19,614 bases of DNA from JBEVNR01 sp040507985. GTDB lineage: Bacteria; Pseudomonadota; Alphaproteobacteria; Rickettsiales; UBA6187. The notes under the pieces are model-generated. The model did not search any database. It was not told where the DNA came from and worked only from the letters and a program-made list of their open reading frames with translations. The stretch's first letter is position 1; every line of letters starts with the position of its first letter. The translations under genes and the position numbers were made by a program. This document shows positions 1 through 5,710 of this stretch, piece by piece. Location of the stretch: the NCBI GenBank assembly GCA_040507985.1, contig JBEVNR010000028.1, positions 1 to 19,614 of the forward strand, read 5' to 3'.

Positions 1-28
1 GTTGTTCATAGACTTTCTATATATTAGA

Positions 29-53
29 TAGTCTAGGCGCTAGTCAAGAGCCA
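29..53 (-). promoter_or_regulatory. Left copy of a GACTA-N7-GACTA motif, promoter-like
   Basis: On the reverse strand this 25-bp stretch contains two GACTA words separated by 7 bp, and it matches 19505-19529 on the forward strand at 22 of 25 positions. The first GACTA is part of a TTGACT hexamer, followed about 18 bp later by TATATA, so the site resembles a promoter firing leftward out of the window. Tandem short direct repeats spaced this way are typical of OmpR/CtrA-type response-regulator sites, but the regulator is not identified. The target gene is outside the window. Confidence 0.35.
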
Positions 54-247
54 TCCCTTTTGTGCGCCTCTTTACACAAAGCCTTATATATTCCATCTCC
101 CGCTTTGTCCGCGCTCATTGTCATGGGCATCGCCACTTTTTTCGGTTAAAAGCTAACGGTTCGGCGCAAGCGGTAATGCTTTTGCCGTTATTTTCCTTGA
201 TATGGTATGTTTATGATGGCGGCGACGAAGGTTTTTGGTCGTCATCA

Positions 248-433
248 TCAAACACTTCGTGAAATATCTGATTCGGAGTGATGCCGGTAAAACGGTATAT
301 TTTTTAACGTTTCTCTCGTTTTTCGATATTTCTCGCCGCTTGCCAATCGAGACCATTGGGAACGATCCCATCCGATCAGCCGAGCAAGCTGAGCGCCATC
401 CATATTTTTTTGCTTTAGTAATTCGTTAAGCAT
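248..433 (-). CDS. Small HTH (XRE/Cro-like) protein, possibly C-terminally truncated
   Basis: This 61-aa ORF has a plausible helix-turn-helix at about residues 10-33 (DGAQLARLIGWDRSQWSRLA), the pattern of XRE/Cro-type DNA-binding proteins. It is divergent from the CI-like repressor gene starting at 566, the usual arrangement of a phage lysogeny switch. A TATAAT -10 box lies on the reverse strand at 477-482, about 44 bp before the ATG, without a good -35. The C-terminal half does not look like a folded XRE domain and may be the result of a frameshift. Role as a Cro analogue is inferred from fold and position only. Confidence 0.45.
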   Translation of the reverse strand: MLNELLKQKNMDGAQLARLIGWDRSQWSRLASGEKYRKTRETLKNIPFYRHHSESDISRSV

Positions 434-476
434 GGCTTTTACTTTTTTTCGTCATGCGCTGCAAATAACGTTGCAT

Positions 477-516
477 ATTATACACGTTTTGTCAAGCACA
501 TCGTGAGCTATTGTGC
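477..516. promoter_or_regulatory. Divergent cro-like/cI-like control region with dyad
   Basis: The gap between the HTH ORF and the repressor holds a reverse-strand TATAAT (477-482) and an inverted repeat GCACA (496-500) / TGTGC (512-516) spaced by 11 bp, the size expected for a dimeric repressor operator. The word ATTGTGCA at 510-517 recurs at 1917-1924 upstream of the small phage gene at 2044. The operator role is inferred. Confidence 0.4.
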
Positions 517-565
517 ATTGTTATTAAAGTCCGCGTTTGTAGCATCCGCACAAAAGGATGTTCCC

Positions 566-1198
566 ATGGAAAAACGAGTTAAGAACAGGGTTAAGCAAAT
601 TCGGGAATCTCGCGGGCTATCCCAAGAAACCCTTGCGGAAAAAATTGGAAAAGATAGGGGTCAAATATCTCGGGTGGAAAGCGGAAAAACCATGCTGAGC
701 ACCTACTGGCTGGATATGCTTTCATGGGCGCTGGACTGTGCGCCGAAAGAACTTATATCGGATGACATTTCCGGCGACATTCTGATGGTTCCGGTGATCG
801 GCATAGTGCCGGGCGGCGATCTTATGCTCGCCATGGAAAAAGCGCCGGAGCATTTTATTCCTTTCCACGCCAAAAGTAGCCGAAAAGGCATTGTCGCTCT
901 TAAGGTTGAGGGCAACTCCATGTCCCGCATCATACCGGACGGCGGTCATGTCATCGTCGACACGCTGCAAAACAATCCCGTGTTTCTCAGCGGCCAGCCG
1001 GTCGTGGTGTTGCGCGACAACGGTTTTGATTGGGAATGCATGTTTAAGATTTACAAAAACAACCCCGACCGCTTTGAGCCGTACAGCTTGCAGCCCGGGC
1101 ATGAAACACGTTTTCCCGAAGAAAATGAATGGCGCGTATTCGGGCGGGTGATCGGGGCGATGAACATGATGGAGGATATTTCCCCCCTTCGGATTTAG
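566..1198 (+). CDS. CI-like phage repressor (XRE HTH + S24 peptidase domain)
   Basis: This 210-aa protein has an N-terminal XRE helix-turn-helix (about residues 8-60, with GLSQETLAEKIG) and a C-terminal LexA/UmuD/CI-type S24 domain (about 75-200). The predicted Ser-Lys dyad is Ser118 in GNSM and Lys161 in MFKIY. It probably maintains prophage repression as a dimer on operator DNA. The ATG at 566 is preferred over the upstream frame start at 503, because AAAGGA lies 8 bp upstream and the HTH begins directly after it. Odd point: the autocleavage dipeptide, normally Ala-Gly or Cys-Gly, aligns with Gly83-Gly84 (VPGGD), so cleavage may be impaired or use a variant site. Confidence 0.85.
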   Translation: MEKRVKNRVKQIRESRGLSQETLAEKIGKDRGQISRVESGKTMLSTYWLDMLSWALDCAPKELISDDISGDILMVPVIGIVPGGDLMLAMEKAPEHFIPFHAKSSRKGIVALKVEGNSMSRIIPDGGHVIVDTLQNNPVFLSGQPVVVLRDNGFDWECMFKIYKNNPDRFEPYSLQPGHETRFPEENEWRVFGRVIGAMNMMEDISPLRI

Positions 1199-1219
1199 CC
1201 AATGGCAAAAGGCGTTAAA

Positions 1220-1513
1220 TCATACCATTCTTTCTTCCCGGACTCCCGGGAAATTCAACACGATAACCTCCGCCCCGTCTTCCGAAAGCCTGTATACGAT
1301 GTAATTCCCTTTGAATCTGGCGCACCGCACCCCCTTTCCTATTTCGGGGCGCTCGACGCATATTTTAGGGTTTTGGCTTATTTTTCGCACCGCCGCCAGC
1401 AAACCCGCTTTGTAAGCGGCGGCATGGCGGGCGCCGTACCTATCGCGCGACAGCCCTATTTCAAAATCCAGCTTTCGCGCGGCCGTCGCCGTTATTCTGT
1501 ATTTTTTGCTCAT
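1220..1513 (-). CDS. ParE/RelE-like toxin of a type II TA module
   Basis: This 97-aa basic protein has the ParE/RelE fold pattern: an N-terminal strand (YRITATAARKLDFE), a helical pair, then YIVYRLSEDGAEVIVLNF near the C-terminus. Such toxins either cleave ribosome-bound mRNA (RelE) or inhibit gyrase (ParE); the sequence alone does not decide which. Its ATG overlaps the antitoxin stop codon by one base (TAATG), so the pair is translationally coupled with the antitoxin first. The reading frame is intact. It lies downstream of, and convergent with, the CI-like repressor, in the eroded prophage. Confidence 0.75.
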   Translation of the reverse strand: MSKKYRITATAARKLDFEIGLSRDRYGARHAAAYKAGLLAAVRKISQNPKICVERPEIGKGVRCARFKGNYIVYRLSEDGAEVIVLNFPGVREERMV

Positions 1514-1794
1514 TACTCTAAGCCGTACTTTTTCGCCACATCGGCAAAAAATGCCTCTCCGTCCAGCAATTCCTCTTCCCCGTTGTCAAGCCTTGCCTGT
1601 ATTTCGTCTATCTCGCGTTTCAGGTAAGACAGATCGCCGGCGTGGGGCTTGAAAGGTAGGCCACCCTCGTTGACCGTCTGTTGCAAAAAAATTCTGATGG
1701 CGTCCGCCGTGCTCATTCCCATTCCGGCAAACACGGTTTCCGCTTGTATTTTTAAGGTCGGGTCGATGCGCGATTGCACGGTAACGGTGTTCAT
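1513..1794 (-). CDS. RelB/DinJ-family antitoxin
   Basis: This 93-aa protein has the RelB/DinJ pattern: an N-terminal ribbon strand (TVTVQSRIDPTLK), then the helix MSTADAIRIFLQQTV followed by GGLPF, with an acidic C-terminal tail that would wrap the toxin. It should neutralise the toxin encoded next to it and autorepress the operon through its ribbon-helix-helix domain. TAAGG precedes the ATG. A promoter (TTGCAA, 18-bp spacer, TATAAT) and an operator-like palindrome lie upstream at 1823-1852. The gene is intact and full length for the family. Confidence 0.85.
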   Translation of the reverse strand: MNTVTVQSRIDPTLKIQAETVFAGMGMSTADAIRIFLQQTVNEGGLPFKPHAGDLSYLKREIDEIQARLDNGEEELLDGEAFFADVAKKYGLE

Positions 1795-1822
1795 TGCCTT
1801 AATTCCCTTGGTAGATTTGCAT

Positions 1823-1852
1823 ATTATACCGCTGAATAGCGTTATCTTGCAA
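1823..1852 (-). promoter_or_regulatory. Promoter and autoregulatory palindrome of relB-parE-like operon
   Basis: Reverse strand: -35 TTGCAA (1847-1852), 18-bp spacer, -10 TATAAT (1823-1828). The spacer contains the near-palindrome ATACCGCTGAATAGCGTTAT (1826-1845): 8-bp arms with one mismatch around a 4-bp centre. A dyad between -35 and -10 is where RelB-type repressors usually bind. The -10 region TTGCATATTATAC (1817-1829, forward strand) is identical to 471-483. Confidence 0.6.
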
Positions 1853-1930
1853 CTGATTAATTCGCCTCCAGTAAAAAAATCGTAAAAAATTCTCTAGCCC
1901 CATTAGGGTTTTATTAATTGTGCAATATTA

Positions 1931-1969
1931 ACATCATTTATGTTGATGTATGTTGTATTAAATACAACA
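1931..1969. promoter_or_regulatory. Perfect 19-bp palindrome plus adjacent inverted repeat
   Basis: TGTTGTATTAAATACAACA at 1951-1969 is a perfect palindrome around one central base. Just upstream, ACATCA (1931-1936) and TGATGT (1944-1949) form a second inverted repeat. Both lie in the gap before the small phage gene at 2044 and look like dimeric repressor operators. I could not assign a convincing -35/-10 pair. Confidence 0.5.
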
Positions 1970-2043
1970 ATGAAGCCGAAACCGACTTTTAGGGAAAACC
2001 GCTCCCTTAAATCGATTTCATCTCATCCCAAGGAGCAGTGAAA

Positions 2044-2172
2044 ATGTGGGACGCATGGGACTTGGAAGAACACGAAAAGCACCGCCGGCTATGGCAAAAG
2101 GTGCTGTTGCAGGCGGTGACGGACGCGGCGTCGCGGGTGGCGACGCCCGGGCGGCGGGCATTCGCGGCTTAA
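2044..2172 (+). CDS. Small phage protein, 42 aa
   Basis: This short ORF is preceded by a strong Shine-Dalgarno (AAGGAG, 2030-2035) 8 bp before its ATG, which argues that it is translated. The protein is mostly helical with a charged N-terminal part (DLEEHEKHRRLW) and the pattern LWQKVLLQAVTDAAS, as seen in many tiny phage proteins of unknown function. It is convergent with brnA, ten bases away, and follows the palindromic operator region at 1931-1969. No function is assigned. Confidence 0.6.
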   Translation: MWDAWDLEEHEKHRRLWQKVLLQAVTDAASRVATPGRRAFAA

Positions 2173-2181
2173 CGGCGCCGA

Positions 2182-2502
2182 TTATTTGCCTAAATACTTC
2201 TCGCGCATGGTGGCGTTGACGTCCGTTTGCCATCCCGGATGTTTGCGCATTTCCGCCAGCAGGTCGGGGTCGAAGCGCATAGAAACATTTCCTTTGGGCG
2301 CTTTTGCTTTCGGCCTGCCGCCTTTGTTGCACAGCATCGCGGCAAATTCCTTGCCGACGAGGGTGGCAAGCCCGGCTTCGCCCGTTACGGCGTTTTTGAA
2401 GAACTCTTCGTCAAGCTCCGGGCAGTCGTCCTCGTCGAGATACACGCGGCGTCCGCCTTCGTATTCGATATATTCTTGGCCTGTATCTTTATCTTTGGGC
2501 AT
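2182..2502 (-). CDS. brnA: BrnA-family antitoxin
   Basis: This 106-aa protein has the BrnA C-terminal signature: GRPKAKAPKGNVSMRFDPDLL then RKHPGWQTDVNATMRE, a ribbon-helix-helix domain that binds DNA and represses the operon. The N-terminal part carries an acidic stretch (DEDDCPELDEEFF) typical of the toxin-binding segment. The start at 2502 is chosen because AGAGAGGAA lies just upstream; an alternative ATG at 2523 would contain that Shine-Dalgarno. The gene overlaps the 3' end of brnT by 14 bp, the usual toxin-first order. The frame is intact. Confidence 0.85.
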   Translation of the reverse strand: MPKDKDTGQEYIEYEGGRRVYLDEDDCPELDEEFFKNAVTGEAGLATLVGKEFAAMLCNKGGRPKAKAPKGNVSMRFDPDLLAEMRKHPGWQTDVNATMREKYLGK

Positions 2503-2755
2503 ATTCTTTCCTCTCTCTGGCATTGGCCTTGCGCAAGCTAATCATACGAACGGCATCGGGGCGAGGCGTCCATATGCATACATACAACCGCCTTTTGAGA
2601 TAACCGAGCGATCTGTAACGGGTTTCGCGGTAATCCTTGCGGTTATCGACTTCAGTTTTCGCGCCGACGAAATCAAAACCCACGACGTCTTCCAAAGAAA
2701 CGCCGTGTTTTTCGATATTGCTTCGGTTTTTACTGTCGTCGAACTCTACTTGCAT
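2489..2755 (-). CDS. brnT: BrnT-family ribonuclease toxin
   Basis: This 88-aa protein has the BrnT pattern: VEFDDSKNRSNIEKHGVSLEDVV at the N-terminus, then ETRYRSLGYLKRRLYVCIWTPR, then VRMISLRKANARERKEY. BrnT is a RelE-fold ribonuclease that blocks translation and is neutralised by BrnA. The ATG at 2755 fits the family N-terminus; a TTG at 2791 would add 12 unrelated residues. The start lies only 7 bp downstream of a -10 box (TACAAT, 2763-2768), so the mRNA is probably leaderless. The frame is intact. Confidence 0.85.
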   Translation of the reverse strand: MQVEFDDSKNRSNIEKHGVSLEDVVGFDFVGAKTEVDNRKDYRETRYRSLGYLKRRLYVCIWTPRPDAVRMISLRKANARERKEYAQR

Positions 2756-2791
2756 ATAGGTTATTGTATATGCAAAAACCCCCTTTTTCAA
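2751..2791 (-). promoter_or_regulatory. brnTA promoter and operator palindrome overlapping the brnT start
   Basis: Reverse strand: -35 TTGAAA (2786-2791), 17-bp spacer, -10 TACAAT (2763-2768). Inverted arms TGCATATA (2751-2758) and TATATGCA (2767-2774) match perfectly, span the -10 box and include the brnT ATG. Bound BrnA could block both RNA polymerase and the start region. The expected transcription start falls at or within a base or two of the ATG. Confidence 0.65.
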
Positions 2792-2812
2792 CAGATTTTC
2801 TGTTTGACTGAA

Positions 2813-2896
2813 ACGCGTTTAGGGCGTAACGTCACCGTCGGAGCTGAAAACTCCGAAACAGACGGTTTACCACGCCCCGATAGCGCGTGTTTTTTT
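2813..2896 (+). terminator. Tiered RNA stem followed by a T7 tract
   Basis: Four nested helices can form: ACGCG (2813-2817)/CGCGT (2884-2888), GGGCGT (2822-2827)/ACGCCC (2872-2877), ACCGTC (2834-2839)/GACGGT (2861-2866), GGAG (2840-2843)/CTCC (2851-2854), with a 7-nt loop. Seven T residues follow at 2890-2896. This fits an intrinsic terminator or attenuator read on the forward strand, but the regular internal loops are more elaborate than a simple terminator. Confidence 0.5.
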
Positions 2897-2899
2897 ACG

Positions 2900-2953
2900 C
2901 CCGTAGCACACTTATGCTCGGGAGTGCGGTTAAATAAGGTTTATGCACGTTTA
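2900..2953 (+). other. Further structured intergenic sequence before the 3069 ORF
   Basis: A second hairpin pairs CCCG (2900-2903) and AGCA (2905-2908) with TGCT (2915-2918) and CGGG (2919-2922), with a one-base bulge. Close by is a short palindrome, CACGTT-T-AACGTG. With 2813-2896 this makes the ~280-bp gap between brnT and the 3069 ORF unusually structured. One forward frame is also open here, but it has no convincing start. Confidence 0.4.
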
Positions 2954-3068
2954 ACGTGTATTCGCACGAATGCCCGCGCCGGTTCTGTTAACGGTTTTCA
3001 ACTCCCGGGCGCCTGCCTTGAAAAAGCGGACGCTTGCTTCCTATTGAAAAAATTAACAGAGTTCACCC

Positions 3069-3368
3069 ATGACAACGACAACCAAGAGCGTCCCGCTCAG
3101 CCTGATGGAAATTTCCTACATCGAGAAGGACGGCGTGGCGTTTTACCCGCCGGAGCAGATCGTGCGCCATGTCAGCTACGAAGCCGATTACTGGATGATG
3201 CACTTGCAAACGCTTATCGAGGAACACCCCAGGCTGTTTTCGGAAAATCGCGTATTGCGGCAGGAAAACCGCTATTTCCTCAGCAAGACGGGCGTTCTGG
3301 CGTTGCTGGCGATGGCCAAGGGGTCGCGCAGCCTGCGCGGCGTCTACGCCGCCATCGTCGATCTGTAG
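3069..3368 (+). CDS. Unrecognised phage-type protein, 99 aa
   Basis: The predicted soluble protein starts MTTTTKSVPLS and has a middle part rich in helix-formers (EADYWMMHLQTLIEEHPRLF) and a C-terminal segment ending YFLSKTGVLALLAMAKGSRSLRGVYAAI. I do not recognise the family. A phage regulatory protein such as an antirepressor fragment is possible but cannot be shown. It lies on the forward strand between the structured region at 2813-2953 and the terminase remnant, with the same orientation as the late phage genes. The Shine-Dalgarno is weak (AGAG). Codon use resembles the neighbouring phage genes. Confidence 0.5.
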   Translation: MTTTTKSVPLSLMEISYIEKDGVAFYPPEQIVRHVSYEADYWMMHLQTLIEEHPRLFSENRVLRQENRYFLSKTGVLALLAMAKGSRSLRGVYAAIVDL

Positions 3369-3430
3369 CAAGACATTTTTCTCGTTTTCACCCAAGCATT
3401 TTCCTGACCTCACGAAAATGGTCTCTCAAG

Positions 3431-3450
3431 CGCGCCCCCGCCGGGGCGCG
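3431..3450 (+). other. GC-rich hairpin just before the terminase small-subunit remnant
   Basis: CGCGCCCC (3431-3438) pairs perfectly with GGGGCGCG (3443-3450) around the loop CGCC. It ends 4 bp before the AAGGAG Shine-Dalgarno at 3455-3460, so it could affect translation or stabilise the mRNA 5' end. There is no T-tract, so a terminator is unlikely. A looser inverted repeat, CATTTTC (3397-3403)/GAAAATG (3414-3420), lies upstream. Confidence 0.4.
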
Positions 3451-3468
3451 AACCAAGGAGTTATGTCT

Positions 3469-3928
3469 ATGCCCGTAACCAAAGGCAAATGGCTCGGCCT
3501 TACCGCCCGCCGCGTCCAGCAGCTGGAAAAATCCGGCATGCTGAAGAAAATCGCCCACGGAAAGTACGACCTGAAGAAAAACGTGGTCGCCTATTGCAAG
3601 GCGATGCAGGAAAAAAACTCCGGCAAGCGCAACGAAAGCGAGGGCGTGAACGCCGAACGCGAAAGGCTGCTCCGCGCAGGCGGAAAAGACGGAAATAGAG
3701 GTGGAGCAACTGAAGGGATCGTTGATCGACGCGGAAGAGGCCGAAAGAACGTGGGCGTCGGAGGCGAACGTGGCAAAGACGCGCATCCTTTCCGTCGCGC
3801 CCAAGCTGGCGCCGCAGCTCGCGCGGCTGGAAAAGCCTTCCGACGTGGAGCGTTGCCTTTCCGACGCGCTGCGTGAGGCGCTGGAGGGCGTGGCGAAAGG
3901 GGCAAGCGCGGGACATGGCGATAGTTAG
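3469..3928 (+). pseudogene. Phage terminase small subunit (Nu1-like), frameshifted
   Basis: The 5' half encodes a winged-HTH of Nu1/TerS type: LTARRVQQLEKSGMLKKIAHGKYDLKKNVVAYCKAM, then a charged linker ERERLLRA. The matching C-terminal half, QAEKTEIEVEQLKGSLIDAEEA then ILSVAPKLAPQLARLE, lies in the next frame and runs to the stop at 3928. The shift occurs near 3676-3684; loss of two bases there would explain it. Small terminases recognise phage DNA for packaging. The start at 3469 is 8 bp from AAGGAG; the ATG at 3463 is too close. The product is broken unless frameshifting occurs, and I see no slippery sequence. Confidence 0.7.
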
Positions 3929-3995
3929 GGACATCGTCGCGGCGTCGCTTAGGCATTTCGCGCCGCCGCCGGATTTAAAAATCAGCGAATGGGCG
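3915..3995 (+). pseudogene. 5' remnant of terminase large subunit (GpA-like)
   Basis: From the ATG at 3915 the frame encodes about 27 residues ending HFAPPPDLKISEWA. This matches the typical start of GpA/TerL proteins, where a P-P-x-x-L-x-x-SEWA motif precedes the ATPase domain. After Ala27 the sequence runs into a capsid-decoration-like protein in another frame, so nearly all of the expected ~600-residue ATPase-nuclease is gone. The start overlaps the TerS stop by 14 bp, the coupling usual for terS-terL pairs, which supports the assignment. A deletion scar is inferred. Confidence 0.55.
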
Positions 3996-4501
3996 GGCGG
4001 TTTGCCGTCGCGACGGAGGCCATCGCCTCCGGCGTTCCGGGGCCGGTCGCCCTAGAGGGCGTATTTACCATGCCGAAAGACACGTCCACCGCCGTGTCGC
4101 TCGGGCAGGCGCCGTATTGGGATTCGGACAACGACAAGCTGGTCGCCGCCCCGGGCGCGGCGGGCTACGCGTTCGCCGGCGTCGCGACGGCGGCGGCGCT
4201 TTCCGCCGACGCGACCGTGATGGGCGACGACCGGAAGACCAACGCCGAGATGCATTTTAACTGGAGCGGCAGCGCGACCGTGCGCTACGACCCCGCCGAC
4301 ACGGGACAGGGCGGAATCGACATAGGCGATACCGTCACGCTGAATTTGTATCCCCTCGGCGACGCCGTGAGCGCGAAATACTATAGCGGCAGCGCCATCG
4401 TCACGGGAAAAAGCAAGACCGTCGAAATGGCCGGAGTCGTGCAGCAGGAAATTAGCTTTACCGGCACGGGCGCCCTGTCGCAGCTTACCGTTCCCTCTTA
4501 A
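3989..4501 (+). CDS. Fusion remnant: DUF2190 piece joined to phage tail-tube C-terminus
   Basis: The 170-aa ORF combines two phage proteins. Residues ~3-75 (RFAVATEAIASG, then VALEGVFTMPKDTSTAVSLG and PYWDSDNDK) follow the DUF2190 pattern but lack its first ~25-30 residues. Residues ~88-170 (SGSATVRYDPADTG, LNLYPLGDAVSAKYYSGSAIVTG, GVVQQEISFTGTGAL) look like the C-terminal part of a tail-tube protein. Portal, protease and major capsid genes would normally lie in or around this interval and are missing. The ATG at 3989 lies inside the former terL start region without a Shine-Dalgarno, so expression is doubtful. Confidence 0.6.
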   Translation: MGGRFAVATEAIASGVPGPVALEGVFTMPKDTSTAVSLGQAPYWDSDNDKLVAAPGAAGYAFAGVATAAALSADATVMGDDRKTNAEMHFNWSGSATVRYDPADTGQGGIDIGDTVTLNLYPLGDAVSAKYYSGSAIVTGKSKTVEMAGVVQQEISFTGTGALSQLTVPS

Positions 4502-4545
4502 TTAACCCATCCACCCTTGCTTTAACAACAACAGGAGACGCCTTT

Positions 4546-5094
4546 ATGCCCCTTATCGACGCCATCATCGCCGATTTCAACGCGACCAAGAAAAAATCGG
4601 TCTTTAAGTCCTTTGTCGACGAAAACGGCAATCCATACGAAATTCACTATACGCCTATGACGGTGGAGGAAAAATTCAAGGCGCGCCTGTTGGCGGAAAA
4701 AAACGGAAACATCGACGAAGCCGAATATACGGCGCAAATCCTGATTTTAAAATGCACGGACAAGGACGGAAACCGGCTGTTTGCCGCCGCCGATTCCGAG
4801 GCCCTGCGCAGAAAAGCCAACGGCGGCAAATTATTGCTGCTCGTGCGCAAGATCGAAGGCGCGGGGATTGCCGCCGATTTTTTGGACGAGCCTTCGGAGA
4901 CGGATTCGTCTTCGACGCCTTCGCCGTCGCCGAACGGTTTATCCTGCTGGACGGCGCGATCCTCAAAACCGTCGTCGAGCGCAACCTTATCGGCCCGGCG
5001 CGGCATTACAAGGGCGTCACGCTGGCGGGATCCGACGAACAAACCCTCGACTACGCCGCCAATTGCTACAAGCCGTGGTCGCCCGTGCATTTAG
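4546..5094 (+). CDS. Tail assembly chaperone-like protein with out-of-frame C-terminus
   Basis: A Shine-Dalgarno (CAGGAG) precedes the ATG. Residues 1-~118 (MPLIDAIIADFNA, then YTPMTVEEKFKARLL, AEYTAQILILKCTDKDGNRLF) look like phage tail assembly chaperones, which keep the tape-measure protein soluble during tail building. After about 4895 the frame enters DNA whose natural coding frame is that of a GTA gp15-like protein, so the last ~60 residues (Ser/Pro/Arg-rich) are spurious. Tape-measure and tail-tip genes that should follow are missing. Translation is likely; function without the rest of the virion is unlikely. Confidence 0.6.
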   Translation: MPLIDAIIADFNATKKKSVFKSFVDENGNPYEIHYTPMTVEEKFKARLLAEKNGNIDEAEYTAQILILKCTDKDGNRLFAAADSEALRRKANGGKLLLLVRKIEGAGIAADFLDEPSETDSSSTPSPSPNGLSCWTARSSKPSSSATLSARRGITRASRWRDPTNKPSTTPPIATSRGRPCI

Positions 5095-5414
5095 CCGGAG
5101 AGCGCGACGGGTCGGGGAATTTAACCATAACGTGGATTCGCCGCACCCGCATCGGCGGCGAGTGGGCGGACGGCGCCGACGCGCCCCTCTCCGAAGAGAC
5201 GGAGGCCTACGAGATCGACATTATGGACGGCGCCGACCAAACCGCCGACTTCGGAAGCCCGCAAGCAAGCGTGGATGTTGTGGTGTATCAGCTATCCGCT
5301 TTGGTGGGGAGGGGGCGAAGGGGAATTTCAGGCTATAATAAAATAGGAAAATATTACATTTACCTATTTTCCTATTTCCCTATTTTGTTTTTTGTTATAG
5401 AATATAATTATTAA
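4893..5414 (+). pseudogene. C-terminal remnant of GTA gp15-like tail protein
   Basis: In the frame beginning near 4893 the DNA encodes ERFILLDGAILKTVVERNLIG, then YKPWSPVHLAGERD, LTITWIRRTRIGGEWADG and APLSEETEAYEIDI, then YQLSALVGRG. This is the conserved C-terminus of the large TIM-barrel/host-specificity proteins of GTAs and related phages (normally over 1000 aa). Only about 150 residues remain and there is no start codon of its own. The natural end is lost too: after VGRG the frame runs into AT-rich DNA carrying a TA-like pair and stops at 5414. Deletion upstream and insertion downstream are inferred. Confidence 0.6.
5341..5408 (+). promoter_or_regulatory. AT-rich control region of the third TA-like pair
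   Basis: Perfect 13-bp inverted arms AAATAGGAAAATA (5341-5353) and TATTTTCCTATTT (5365-5377) are spaced by 11 bp, followed by a further CCCTATTTT word (5378-5386). A TATAAT lies upstream at 5334-5339 and another at 5403-5408; neither has a strong -35. The repeats look like an operator for the antitoxin encoded at 5435. An AT-only hairpin acting on RNA is an alternative. Confidence 0.5.
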
Positions 5415-5434
5415 CAAACAACGGAGTCAATATA

Positions 5435-5689
5435 ATGCAAGCTAAAGAAATTAAACCGGACGCGCAAGGTCGCATTACGCTTGGCGCTCAACTTACTAGA
5501 AATGTCAATAGTTTTTCATTGAACGTAGACGATGACGGCACGATATGCTTAACGCCGTGCGTAACGGTGCCTAAGCATGAATTATGGTTGTATAAAAATA
5601 AAGATGCGTTAAATTCGGTGCGTTCCGGCGTTGAAGACGTCAAGCGCGGCGATATGTCTGTCTTGGATTTAAGCGAGTGGGACGATTAA
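5435..5689 (+). CDS. Putative antitoxin, 84 aa
   Basis: The small acidic protein has an N-terminal beta-rich part (DAQGRITLGAQL, then DDDGTICLTPCVTVP) suggestive of an AbrB-like or related DNA-binding fold. The C-terminal part is helical (HELWLYKNKDALNSVRSGVEDVKRG) and ends acidic (DLSEWDD), as expected of a toxin-binding tail. GGAG lies 8 bp before the ATG. It precedes the 98-aa ORF at 5711 by 21 bp on the same strand, and their codons are much more AT-rich than the surrounding phage remnants, so the pair was probably acquired separately. The family name is uncertain. Confidence 0.6.
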   Translation: MQAKEIKPDAQGRITLGAQLTRNVNSFSLNVDDDGTICLTPCVTVPKHELWLYKNKDALNSVRSGVEDVKRGDMSVLDLSEWDD

Positions 5690-5710
5690 AACAGATGAGC
5701 GAATTGCGTA

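Noticed and set aside
471..1829. Identical 13-mer TTGCATATTATAC at 471-483 and 1817-1829
   Set aside because: It mostly reflects two reverse-strand TATAAT boxes; matches this short occur by chance, so it is not treated as a repeat family.
2186..3478. 430-codon open forward frame
   Set aside because: It runs antisense through brnA and brnT and out of frame through the 3069 ORF. Only 2820-3068 is not covered by a better gene, and that part has no credible start.
3676..3684. Programmed ribosomal frameshift in the terminase small subunit
   Set aside because: No slippery heptamer or downstream structure is visible, and neighbouring genes are clearly deleted, so mutation is simpler.
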